Below are positions 55,166 to 64,000 of a DNA stretch of 64,000 nt, in pieces. This DNA comes from Choristoneura fumiferana (Eukaryota > Arthropoda > Insecta > Lepidoptera > Tortricidae): positions 7,486,902 through 7,550,901 of the forward strand of contig NC_133481.1 of NCBI RefSeq assembly GCF_025370935.1, written 5' to 3'. Positions within the stretch are counted from its first letter, which is position 1. The number at the start of each line of letters is the position of its first letter. A program made the position numbers and the translations under genes. The notes beneath the pieces were generated by a model that made no database searches, was not told the DNA's origin, and saw nothing but the letters and a program-made list of their open reading frames with translations.

Positions 55166-56370
55166 GGTCAATGTGGGCAAGACCGTCTACAAGGCAGTCC
55201 GTCAACACGTTATAACTTTTGAATTTGAAAGCGGTTCCTGCTTTAGCGTCCAGTATATAAAGCAGTTTGTCGCGCTTGTTCCCTCACTCTAAAACAGATG
55301 GCGCTGTGACAACGAACTTCAGAGCAATCCGCCTCAACAAGTAATTGCATGTATGGAACTCGAAATGATAGTGCGACGGTCTCTGCTAACAAAATTGTTA
55401 AAAATAGTTCGTGACAAGATTTTGCACCAGAAAGTAACTACAGAAGTAATATAAGAACCAGTTAACTTTATTCTGTGTTTAATTTATCAGAAAATGGCTT
55501 ACTTTTGTAATTATACGTACCATCATTTATCACAATAAAATTTCGTTAAGTTGGAAAGTCCGTCTACTATGTACAAGGCAAGTCCGTCATATGCCGGACT
55601 TCCCTTGAATCAGAAGTTACCAACTGTTTTTACAATTTCATATTTATTACGATTTCATAAGGCATTTTGATCTTGAAACTAGTACGGAAATGTGTCCCTC
55701 ACCCTCAGCACTATGCTGTGGCACTATGTCACCGAAATATAAATTAAAAATACCTATCAAATAAATAAATAATCAAATAAATATTAGCCCCAAACTAAGC
55801 AAAGCTTGCACTATCAGTGCTAGGTGACCCTCTTTGATCTCAGTAAATTAAAAATTAAACTATTAAAATACATTTATAATTTCAATTGATCCTTTATTTG
55901 GGAAACCTTATAAATGAGTAAAGTACTTATTATATATTTTTTTGCCAAAAAAGGTTTTACCACCCCATTTACGTAATATATGCCGGACTTGCCTTTGAAT
56001 AAGAAAAATTGTGTTTATTCCGAATCTAAGCCTTATGTTAACACGTTTAAAGTACACTTTTCATTGTCTTGTTTCATTTTTTTTGAGGATTCGCATACTT
56101 ACATATAAGGACCCATAGTATGGCCGATATCATTACTAGACGGACTTACCTTAAACTACACGGGAAGTCCGTCTACTCGCCGAATTTTAGAAAATACTAT
56201 TTTTTTGCTTCATTTGTGAATAAAATGATCTATCTCTATAGCTTAACTATTATTTATGAAATTCTTCATCGTATGCAAGTACAAGTGTTAACGCAGGTGA
56301 ATAATTAACGCAGCTAGATCACTCCGAGGTAAAAAAAAAATGAAGTATGCCGGTCTTGGCCACATTGACC
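55166..56370. mobile_element. Non-autonomous piggyBac-type element, TTAA target sites
   Basis: Inverted ends GGTCAATGTGGGCAAGACCG and the inverse of GGTCAATGTGGCCAAGACCG are bounded on both sides by TTAA (55162-55165 and 56371-56374). TTAA insertion is the hallmark of piggyBac transposons. Subterminal AAGTCCGTCTAC and GCCGGACTTGCC motifs recur near 55194, 55557, 55980 and 56145. No transposase frame. Confidence 0.8.
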
Positions 56371-56379
56371 TTAACTTGA

Positions 56380-57150
56380 AATTTATATGAAGGTAAATAA
56401 TCAAAAAGAAATATTATTACATAATCTTATTAGTTATTATCCTGTTTTCTGTTAATTTCATTATAATTTTCATAAATCATTTATTTGCAGAATCATGTCT
56501 TATTACTGTTTAAATATGTCAAACAACCACCTAAAATGACGATTCGCTGCGCACATTTTACTTAGAAGAGGGCTCTGCTAATACTTACGTACGGAACCCT
56601 CGGTGAGCGAGTCTAATTCGCACTTGGCCTGTTTTATAAATACACATACTCATACTCTTTTATTGGTAATATCATTATTACATGTCATTTTGTTAAATTA
56701 TTACAAAATATTTTGTTATAATACTAGATTGGACTATTTCATAGCACGTGCTTCTGACAAGGGCTTAGGATGACGAATACCTCTAAGGAATCATCAAACG
56801 ACCGGAAAACTTCATTACCGAGATGACTATTAGAATAAGGAAGTAGCCGTTGTTTGCTATGAGTCTCTTGAGTTTTACCGAGAAAGGGTATAATGATGAG
56901 TTCAATGTCAACGTGACCTTGACAGTGGCTTATGAATTTAGTCTTTATGGTTTTGTTTGATCACTTATACTTAATTTCGTACCTATACTTCGTTTGGAAA
57001 GGTATTTAACTAAATGTAAACAAACTTCAGCTGCCAGATTTGGTACATTCAAGGATTTTAATCATTTTACTTATCTATCATTGTAATACAAACTAGACTA
57101 GTGTTTACTTTAAGTAGTTTAATGGGGGGATTTCAATATTTAAGACTTAC
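56380..57150. other. Intergenic, one repeat tail only
   Basis: 56575-56645 (GGAACCCTCGGTGAGCGAGT) is the extreme 3' end of the GGGTTCCGTAG family; nothing else recognised. Confidence 0.4.
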
Positions 57151-57153
57151 ATT

Positions 57154-57462
57154 TCATCATCCCAGCCTATATACGTCCCACTGCTGGGCACAGGCCTCCT
57201 CTCAGAACAAGAGGGCTTGGGCCATAGTTCCCACGCGGGCCCAGTGCGGATTGGGATCTTCACACGCACCATTGAATTGCTTCGCAGGTTTGTGCAGGTT
57301 TCCTCACGATGTTTTTCCTTCACCTCAAAACTCGTGGTAAATTTCAAATGTAATTCCGCACATGAATTTCGAAAAACTCAGAGGCGCGAGCCGGGGTTTG
57401 AACCCACGACCCTCTGCTTGAGAGGCGATAGGTCAAACCACTAGGCCACAACGGCTTTTTAC
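57154..57462 (-). mobile_element. tRNA-derived SINE, family A, full copy
   Basis: Minus strand starts AGCCGTTGTGGCCTAGTGG with box A and GGGTTCAAACCCCGGC box B, and ends near a GATGATG-like tail. The tRNA-like head occupies about 57387-57456. Confidence 0.75.
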
Positions 57463-57479
57463 ATTTCGTATAATTATTA

Positions 57480-57778
57480 TTATTATTACCTATATTGTTT
57501 TTGCAGGTGGTAGGACCTTGTGAATGGTCCACCCGGATTGCTACCACCATCTTGCACGCTAATCCTGCCGTGAAGCAGTGCATGCACTGTTGTGTTTCGG
57601 CGTGGAGAGTAAGACAGCCGGTGAAATTACTGGCACTTGAGGTATCCCATCTTAGGCCTCTAGGTTGGCAACGCATCTGCAATCCCCCTGGTGTTGCAGA
57701 TGTTTATGGGCGGTGGTGATCTCTTACCATCAGGAGACCCACTTGCTCGTTTGCCATCCAGTCGAATAAAAAAAACCT
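57480..57778 (+). mobile_element. LINE/SINE 3' tail, ACCCACTTGCTCGTTTGCC family
   Basis: TTTATGGGCGGTGGTGATCT, ACCATCAGGAGACCCACTTG and a final poly-A after GTCGAATAAAA. Shares its end with 61854-61945 and, more distantly, 54170-54265. Confidence 0.6.
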
Positions 57779-57814
57779 ATCCAAACCAATTATAAGTAAT
57801 CCAATAATCCCACT

Positions 57815-58030
57815 ACTCACTAATATTATGAATGCGAAAGTTTGTAAGTCTATTTGTTTGTTACCTTTTCACGTCTAAACCGGTACGGGTTTAGATGAAA
57901 TTCGGTATACAGAGTTTGAGTCCCGGGAAGGACATAGGGTAGTTTTGATCCCGGAAAATTGCGTAGCTCCCACGGGATAAGCGTTGAACGAATTGTACGC
58001 GGACGGAGTCTCGGGCAACAGCTAGTAGGA
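57815..58030 (-). repeat. Interspersed repeat, TAATATTATGAATGCGAAAG copy
   Basis: Inverse orientation, ending GGGCAACAGCTAGTAGG. Confidence 0.65.
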
Positions 58031-59500
58031 ATTATATAAATTAAATAAATGTGTTTATAAGTTTTGGTAAAAAATATTGTCACCTAAACTACATTTGCAT
58101 ACCAAATTTCAAGTCGATGCCATTAACCATAACCACTGAAGAGTTCTGTCCTGTGGAGACTTGGCTTGGCTGGACTACAGGATGTCACTGCCAGATTATG
58201 TACTGTCCCGCAATTTAAAGAAAAGAAAGAAAGAGAAATACATTCATTCACAACACAGCAATAGACAAACACTACACAAGACACAACAATATTATTAAGT
58301 GCGACAGCATAGATAGGTAGTAAGATAATGTGTCATTGCGGTTGTAAATCGGACACTGGCTCAGCATAATGCTGAGACGTTAAGAACACCCCAGCGCTGA
58401 TTTTCAGCCAGCACCGTTGGTGACCCTCGGACCGCTATAAAAATATACTACACGCTATTAACTATACATATAAAACTACATGAATTTATAAAATGCGTGA
58501 CTTTTTTAAAAATATTAAGTTAGTACTTAAACATAATTAATAGAACATTTTAAATACAGTGTAAACACTGTGGTAAACACTTGCCAAGTATACATCTTTA
58601 CGCCTCCTTACATAAACCTTACATCGGCCTAATTCGTTAACCTTCTAAGTCCATTTTGACTGAGTTTACAGGACATTGAAAAAACTGCATAGACTCTTCA
58701 ATCGTTAACTAATCAAAATTTTGGAAATCTTATTGGTAGCTATGACTAAACTTGATATTTTAAAGATATAATTAACAGAATATCTTATTCCAATCACAGG
58801 AAATTAATAAAAATGACTATTTAGCAGGTTTTCGTGTTGAAGGTTAAATTGAATATAGGACTTAGCAGTTATTAGACTTAAATTGAGTATGCTGGTGAAA
58901 ATATCCATAATATTTTGCTTATTACTATTTTACGATAAAACCAATTCAGCCAGTAATAAAAAATGTATTTAGTGTTAGTCTATCACTAATAATTATGAGA
59001 TGTACTTACACCTAAGATAATCAGCAATAGGTAATTACCAAGCAAATAATTATTAAAATATATGTTCTGCACATTAAATTATATATAGAAGTATGAGAAA
59101 TAACTCAATAAATTTACTCTGTTGATAATTTTCTCAAATAAACTGAATTTTCAGTAAAAAATCGCATGACGCAACAGGCACGTGGCGTCGCGAATAACTG
59201 TCAGTGCGAAACTAAGACCCGAACTGGACTTAGCAGATTTTCTGTGTGGAGGTCAGAAAGCAGTTTTTCGGGCATAAGATTTGACACTTACTTTATGCTG
59301 ATATAGCCGTTATTCCTTTACCAAACGGTAGAGAATGGTGTGCACTTTTTGACAAGTATGAAAAGAAATTTTCGCCCAAAAGTGGACTTAGCAGGTTAAC
59401 GAATTAGGCCGACGTAAAGTATACCAAATTTCAAGTCAATCCAACTACTGGAAGTGGTCGAATTTAACTTGCAAGATTCGATTAAGTACAGACAGACAGA
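58031..59500. other. Intergenic, nothing recognised
   Basis: AT-rich, no coding potential or shared repeats found by eye. Confidence 0.4.
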
Positions 59501-59504
59501 CAAC

Positions 59505-59600
59505 GGGACAGGTGAAAAAAATCTATCACCGATCCGGAAAAACCTCTGTTGAGAAGAATCCGGCAAGAAACTATATATTTTTTGTTTTACTCTTAAAAAA
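59505..59600 (+). mobile_element. LINE fragment, CTCTGTTGAGAAGAATCCGG
   Basis: CTCTGTTGAGAAGAATCCGG and GCAAGAAACT are shared with 62065-62150; typical of a lepidopteran LINE 3' region. Confidence 0.45.
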
Positions 59601-59809
59601 AATAGTTTCTCGAATGTTTGCTCGTTTTTCATTCTGTTTATCTAGACTTGATGTCTTGAGGGTCCGGGCCACGTGCTTATGGAAACAGCGAACCGTTTAG
59701 GTGTGAATTTGTTGGTCACCACTAAATGACATAACACATAAGCAAGACATAACTCACTACGACTGTCAAACAAACGCTAACAAGTTTGACTTTCTTCCGA
59801 CTTTGGATG

Positions 59810-60380
59810 CAGTCATGATAAATTCTCGAGAATATTTTCGCATCGAGAATGTTGCTGTTAAGTTTTCGAGAACATTCTTTTAGGAGAGAAATTATGAGAA
59901 TTTAAAAAACGAGCGGGTATTATATTCCATTGTTGTGTACAGCTAATAGATTTAGGTAAACTTAAATGTTTTATGCAGATTACGGCACGTTATAACCTGC
60001 TCAGGAACTTAAATTCTTAGTAGATTCTCCCGAGCGAGAACATTCTCGAGTTCGAGTCTCGGTTCATTGAATAAGTTTGTATAAAATAAATATTAATTTA
60101 ATAAATGCGGTGGATATCTAAAGTTGGAAGTAAATAAAAAGAAGCCGAACAGTTTTGTCAGTATTTTTTTTTTATTTTTTAATGAAAATGTTATTTATGT
60201 CATATAATTTTAGTAAATGTACAATATATAATTATGTGATGCACGCTAAAATCGGTTGGCTAGAAAAAAATATTGATGAAAAATCAGGTTACTTTTTTTT
60301 TCACAAAATACTTTGCACGGCCTAATATTCTCGATACGAGAATATTTTCTCTGAGGGAATATTCTCTCGACCCATCACTA
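59810..60380. mobile_element. Probable DNA element rich in GAGAATATTCTC motifs
   Basis: Repeated CTCGAGAATATT and inverse forms; the right end GACCCATCACTAG is a known style of element terminus. The left end is not clear. Confidence 0.4.
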
Positions 60381-60394
60381 GATACAAGTGGGGT

Positions 60395-60540
60395 TAAGAA
60401 CCATCGCTAGAAACCCTGCTTTCCAATAAAAAATCCGCATTCAAATCGGTCCACCCGTTTAAGAGCTACGGTGCCACAGACAGACACACATAGCGGTCAA
60501 ACTTACAACACCCCTCTTTTTGCGTCGGGGGTTAAAAACG
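60395..60540 (-). repeat. Interspersed repeat, CGCAAAAAGAGGGG family
   Basis: Truncated inverse copy of 9525-9745. Confidence 0.65.
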
Positions 60541-60659
60541 AGTATTGATAGTATTTTAATTAGTTGTTGCATCTTGATTGGTCATCGACGTTTGTGGTGG
60601 GCTAGCGCTCGCTGGTGTTGGCGCGTGCGAGTGAGTCAGTGATGCAGCCGACGTCGGCC

Positions 60660-60835
60660 TTATAATAATAATAATAATATCATGGGACACTTGACGCCAA
60701 TTGGCCTAGTCCCCTAAGCAAAGCTTGTACTATGGATACTAGGCAACGGATAAACATACTTATATAGATAAATACATACTTAGATACATATTAAACATCC
60801 AATACTCGAGAACAAAAATTCGTATTATTAATACA
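60660..60835 (+). repeat. Repeat starting (TAA)n then CACTTGACGCCAATTGGCCT
   Basis: Shares its core with 9395-9480; contains GTACTATGGATACTAGGCAA. Confidence 0.55.
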
Positions 60836-60879
60836 AATATAATAATATAATATAATATTTTAGCCTGTCCTTCTACCTC

Positions 60880-61342
60880 ATCCAAAACATACTCTAAATC
60901 CTTTACAGTGCAATCTGCCAGGCTGTGGAATCGGCTACCGACCTCCATCAGGCAATCTCCCACCGTGGGATCTTTTAGGGAAGGCTTGAGAAGAATGTGG
61001 CTTGCACCTTCTCCTTAAATATTTGAGAACATTCCTTTGTTTAATATGCTTATATATTATATGTATTATGGTCATATATATAGTAGTTTATTTATTTATA
61101 TTGTAGTTTATGTATTATATTGTTTAAAGCACTGTATAGTAGCTTCCATTATTTTAACTCTTAAACTCACCCTTTGTCGGACCCTAACGTATTGCTCCTC
61201 TCCTCTCATCCACTCAAAGGTTGACTGGTAGAGATCCCTTAAAGGGATAAGTCCGCCTTTGTACAAGTATCTTATAGTTTGTCAGTTGTATTTGTTAATT
61301 TTCTTTTGTACAATAAAGAGTTTACATACATACATACATACA
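60880..61342 (+). mobile_element. LINE 3' end with RT C-terminal relic
   Basis: Plus frame reads FTVQSARLWNRLPTSIRQSP, then VGSFREGLRRMW and stop; the 3' UTR ends TTGTACAATAAAGAGTTTAC and (CATA)n. Confidence 0.6.
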
Positions 61343-61344
61343 AA

Positions 61345-61425
61345 TATCTGCCCCGGCCGGGAATCGAACCCGGGACCTCAAGCTTCGTAGTCAGGTTCTC
61401 TAACCACTAGGCCATCCGGTCGTCA
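61345..61425 (-). mobile_element. tRNA-like head of SINE family B
   Basis: Minus strand: CCGGATGGCCTAGTGGTTAG and GGGTTCGATTCCCGGCCG. No canonical full tRNA; only the head and the start of the body. Confidence 0.65.
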
Positions 61426-61603
61426 TGTCATCCTTATGTCACTATTATGTTGCTTGCATTGTCATCTGGCCATTTCCAGGTAGCGAAGTAGAGTTTGCGA
61501 TAAAGCTTTATTTAACAGGTTCAAAGTACTGAAGCAAAGTGCCAGCCGATTTCCGACACGTCCCAACTGTATTAAATGTATGGTCAGTAAATAAGGACAG
61601 TAA

Positions 61604-61744
61604 GGGGCTGTTTCACCATCCATTGATTAGTGTTAACTGGCGGTTAGGTGTGATGCCGTCTCTATTTGGTTTGTTCGGATAGACGGACACGGCATCACAT
61701 TTAACCGTCGGTTAACGCTAATCAATGGATGGTGAAACAGCCCC
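61604..61744. mobile_element. PIF/Harbinger-type MITE with TAA target duplication
   Basis: 141 bp. Inverted ends GGGGCTGTTTCACCATCCAT and its complement; TAA on both sides (61601-61603, 61745-61747). Three-bp TWA duplications are characteristic of PIF/Harbinger. Confidence 0.8.
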
Positions 61745-61747
61745 TAA

Positions 61748-61945
61748 ATGTCATAGTGACATCGCATTAATAAACAATAAAAATTGTAATGACTTTTCCT
61801 TTGAAAAGGTTCCATGGTGGCTCATGAATTAAAGTCCTCTCATGCCCCATACCCTTGGCGTTGCAGGTGTTTATGGGCGGTGTTGAACTCTTACCATCAG
61901 GAGACCCACTTGCTCGTTTGCCATGCAGTCGAATAAAAAAAAAAG
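61748..61945. repeat. Mosaic: short repeat (61748-61840, -) and SINE/LINE tail (61854-61945, +)
   Basis: The first part is the inverse of 47510-47600. The second has TTTATGGGCGGTGTTGAACT, ACCCACTTGCTCGTTTGCC and poly-A as at 57778. Confidence 0.6.
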
Positions 61946-62064
61946 TGTGACTCATCCGGCTGTAAACCTGTTAATTTGCAATGATCATATGTAGGTACAT
62001 ATTATCTCAAAGTCAAAGTCAAATTCAATTTAGGCTATCACACAAGCACTTATGAATGTCAAAA

Positions 62065-62150
62065 AAAAATCTACCACCGGTTCGGAAAAACCTCTGTTGA
62101 GAAGAATCCGGCAAGAAACTCAACGAGGTATATTTTTTGTTAAACAGATT
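62065..62150 (+). mobile_element. LINE fragment
   Basis: ATCTACCACCGGTTCGGAAA and AGAAGAATCCGGCAAGAAAC; relative of 59505-59600. Confidence 0.5.
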
Positions 62151-62159
62151 TACAATATT

Positions 62160-62517
62160 ATTAAATGATATCTATACATCATATTGTCAAAACAACCGTC
62201 AAATCTCCGTTGTCTATTTCTACGACCAAAAATTATACTGCATATCAATACATTTCGAGTAGTTGTAGTGAGATATAGTTTGCATGCCCTTTTTAACGGT
62301 AGCTATGGTCGTTACTCAAATGTGGTCTGTACGACCGCATGAAGTGACTAAATGACTAATATTGAGTCAACACGACGTGACTAATAATTGTTAACCCACT
62401 AGCCCTTCATAACCTTCTATGATCGGTAACAGACAGTGTATTAGTTTTATCAAAAATAGGTTAATTAGTTTAGGCTTGAGGACATTATAAAGTAGTTTAA
62501 AACTTTCACGACATTCA
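62160..62517. other. Intergenic, nothing recognised
   Basis: No repeat or frame identified. Confidence 0.4.
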
Positions 62518-62800
62518 TACAATACAATAACTCTTTATTGCACACCAATACAGTAAACAGTACAGAGAACACAAGTATATACATAGAGATTTTCTAAGGT
62601 AAGCAATAGGCGGCCTTATCGCTTCAGAGCGATCTCTTCCAGGCAACCTTTACAATGGACAGAAATAAGGAATACATTTTAGCAGGTGGTGCAATTTACA
62701 GTAGATTAGAGCTGTATCAAGAATACATAAAACTAACACATACAATACACATACACAACAAATCTAAACAGATAGATAGGTAGATAGATACCATAACAAC
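62518..62800 (-). mobile_element. LINE 3' end
   Basis: On the minus strand it ends GCAATAAAGAGTTATTGTAT, with an upstream GGAAGAGATCGCTCTGAAGC motif, as in common lepidopteran LINE tails. A GATA microsatellite lies at about 62770-62792. Confidence 0.55.
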
Positions 62801-63009
62801 ACATAAATAAGCTAACTATAAAATTCATACGCAAGATGACAGGATTCATTTAGTCGTGTCTGATTGTCTAACGTTTCTGATGCTCGCGATCGCAATCAAG
62901 TGACAGTTTTTGTATGCGAAAACTGTCATTTGATTGTAATCGCGAGTGTCAGAATCAATAGGCAAAACGGAAGGGAGGACCCCCTTCCCACTGTTGGACA
63001 TGATGCCTT

Positions 63010-63045
63010 CTTTCAGAAAGAAAGAAAGAAGAAAGAAAGAAGAGA
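63010..63045. repeat. (GAAA)n microsatellite
   Basis: Imperfect GAAA run. Confidence 0.75.
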
Positions 63046-63124
63046 AGTTCTTCGCAGCGCTTACACGATGTTTACTTGCAAATGTTAAAATATGATGTTC
63101 CTAAGTCCATATGATCTATTATAT

Positions 63125-63405
63125 CTCTTCTTCTCTCTTCTTCAGCCCATAGCTACTCAATGCTGAGTGTAGGCATCCTACATTGCTCGCCACTCATCTC
63201 GGTCCAGTGCTCTCCTCATCCAGCACCTTCCCGCCACTTTGACCAGGTCGTCGGTCCACCTCATCTCCTGTCTACCAACGTTTCTCCGCCAGGTTCTGGG
63301 TCTCCACTCCATCACGGCCTTCCCCCATCTTCCATCACTCTTGCGACATATGTGTCCAGCCCACTTCCTTTGGGTGATTACATTGGCTATATCGGTCGGT
63401 GAGCC
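63125..63405 (-). mobile_element. RTE-type LINE C-terminal fragment
   Basis: Minus strand reads WAGHICRKSDGRWGKAVMEW, then RRNVGRQEMRWTDDLVKVAG and RDEWRAM, the conserved end of RTE reverse-transcriptase proteins. Open over more than 60 codons, then stops. The 3' end lies toward 63125. Confidence 0.8.
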
Positions 63406-63711
63406 TTGTTCGTCTCCGAATCTCCGTATTTTGGAATCTGTTATATTTCATACAATAAACGTGAGAATGAAGGAATTAAGACCTACAAGGTACTTCCGTT
63501 GACGTAAAACTACGAAATTTCGCAAGGAAGGTCTCACGAAACTAGTAAAGTAAAAATAACCGCAAAAATAACCTTGTTTTTTATAGAAATTCTATGAAGT
63601 ACAAGATAATTTTTTGCCAAATTTAAACTCATGTAGTACGCGACGAGTCTATTGCACCCCTAATGTGTGGGCTAGGGAAATAATATTGCAGTTTGAAGCA
63701 AGGTTATTTGG

Positions 63712-63870
63712 CTATGGTTGCCAAGTGGTAGCAAAACTTGACTATAAAGCTTGAGGTTCCGGGTTCGATCCCCGGTCGGGGCTGATATTTATATAAATAA
63801 TACGAACGTTTATTCTCGGGTCTTATTGGACATTGAATTTATATTATGAATATATATTTGATAGAGTATA
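63712..63870 (+). mobile_element. tRNA-derived SINE, family B
   Basis: GGTTGCCAAGTGGTAGC, GGGTTCGATCCCCGGTCGG and then GATATTTATATAAATAATAC, matching 40907-41105. Box B is perfect but the head is not a foldable complete tRNA, so not a tRNA gene. Confidence 0.65.
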
Positions 63871-63872
63871 TT

Positions 63873-64000
63873 AAAAAGCCGTGGTGGCCGAGTGGTTTGA
63901 CCTATGGCCTCTCAAGCAGAGGATCGTGGGTTCAAACCCCGGCTCGCACCTCTGAGTTTTTCGAAATTCATGTGCGGAATTACATTTAAAATTGATCACG
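63873..64000 (+). mobile_element. tRNA-derived SINE, family A, cut by the window end
   Basis: GCCGTGGTGGCCGAGTGG head, GGGTTCAAACCCCGGC box B, then GCGGAATTACATTTAAAATT as in the inverse of 57154-57462. Confidence 0.7.

Noticed and set aside
54923..55215. Short open frames on both strands near 55 kb
   Set aside because: They run through interspersed-repeat and RTE-tail sequence and have no recognisable domain.
63712..63785. tRNA genes at 40.9, 57.4, 61.4, 63.7 and 63.9 kb
   Set aside because: Box A/B-like motifs are present but the sequences continue into SINE bodies and are repeated; no complete cloverleaf with a matching acceptor stem was found.

Overview
The window looks like an AT-rich moth or butterfly (Lepidoptera) nuclear genome. 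The evidence is small GT-AG exons scattered through long introns, tRNA-headed SINEs, RTE-type and jockey-type LINE tails, many foldback MITEs, and the short interspersed repeats ending in TTTATAATATTAGTAGGAT that are common in lepidopteran genomes. There is no prokaryotic gene organisation, CRISPR array or operon. An assembly gap of 555 N lies at 52068-52622.

The dominant content is a tandem, same-strand (minus) cluster of three M1-family zinc aminopeptidase (aminopeptidase N-like) paralogs covering about 1-51.4 kb. Joining the exon pieces gives models with GT-AG introns, matching splice phases and nearly identical exon lengths in the three copies. Gene 1 (coding 33225-49409, 17 coding exons plus a non-coding first exon near 51.3 kb), gene 2 (8614-29043, 17 coding exons) and gene 3 (147-6963, 9 exons, running off the left edge) each have a signal-peptide exon, an N-terminal beta domain, a catalytic domain with HELAH and a downstream LNE/LKE glutamate and, in genes 1 and 2, a C-terminal helical domain. 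No C-terminal hydrophobic GPI or membrane tail is visible, so secreted or lumenal proteins are more likely than the GPI-anchored midgut APN type.

The paralogs appear to have diverged in distinct ways. Gene 2 keeps its zinc ligands but has lost the GAMEN glutamate and the catalytic tyrosine, so it looks like a pseudoenzyme. A 4-bp duplication has also shifted its last codons past the ancestral stop. Gene 1 has normal catalytic residues except for a GATEH version of GAMEN, but carries a 1-nt deletion in exon 12 that would truncate the C-terminal domain. It also has an alternative first coding exon (45944-46320) without a signal peptide that is phase-compatible with exon 3, which may produce a cytosolic isoform. 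Exon 12 of genes 1 and 2 is nearly identical although the neighbouring exons are clearly diverged, pointing to local gene conversion.

Introns and intergenic DNA are packed with repeats: a 1.4-kb CCAT/CCGT minisatellite in intron 9 of gene 2, a piggyBac-type element with TTAA ends (55.2-56.4 kb), a hAT-like foldback with 8-bp target duplications (29.7-30.3 kb), a PIF/Harbinger-type MITE (61.6 kb), inverted THAP-domain relics around the signal-peptide exon of gene 3, and several LINE and SINE fragments. From 51.4 kb to the right edge I see only repeats and unassigned non-coding DNA.
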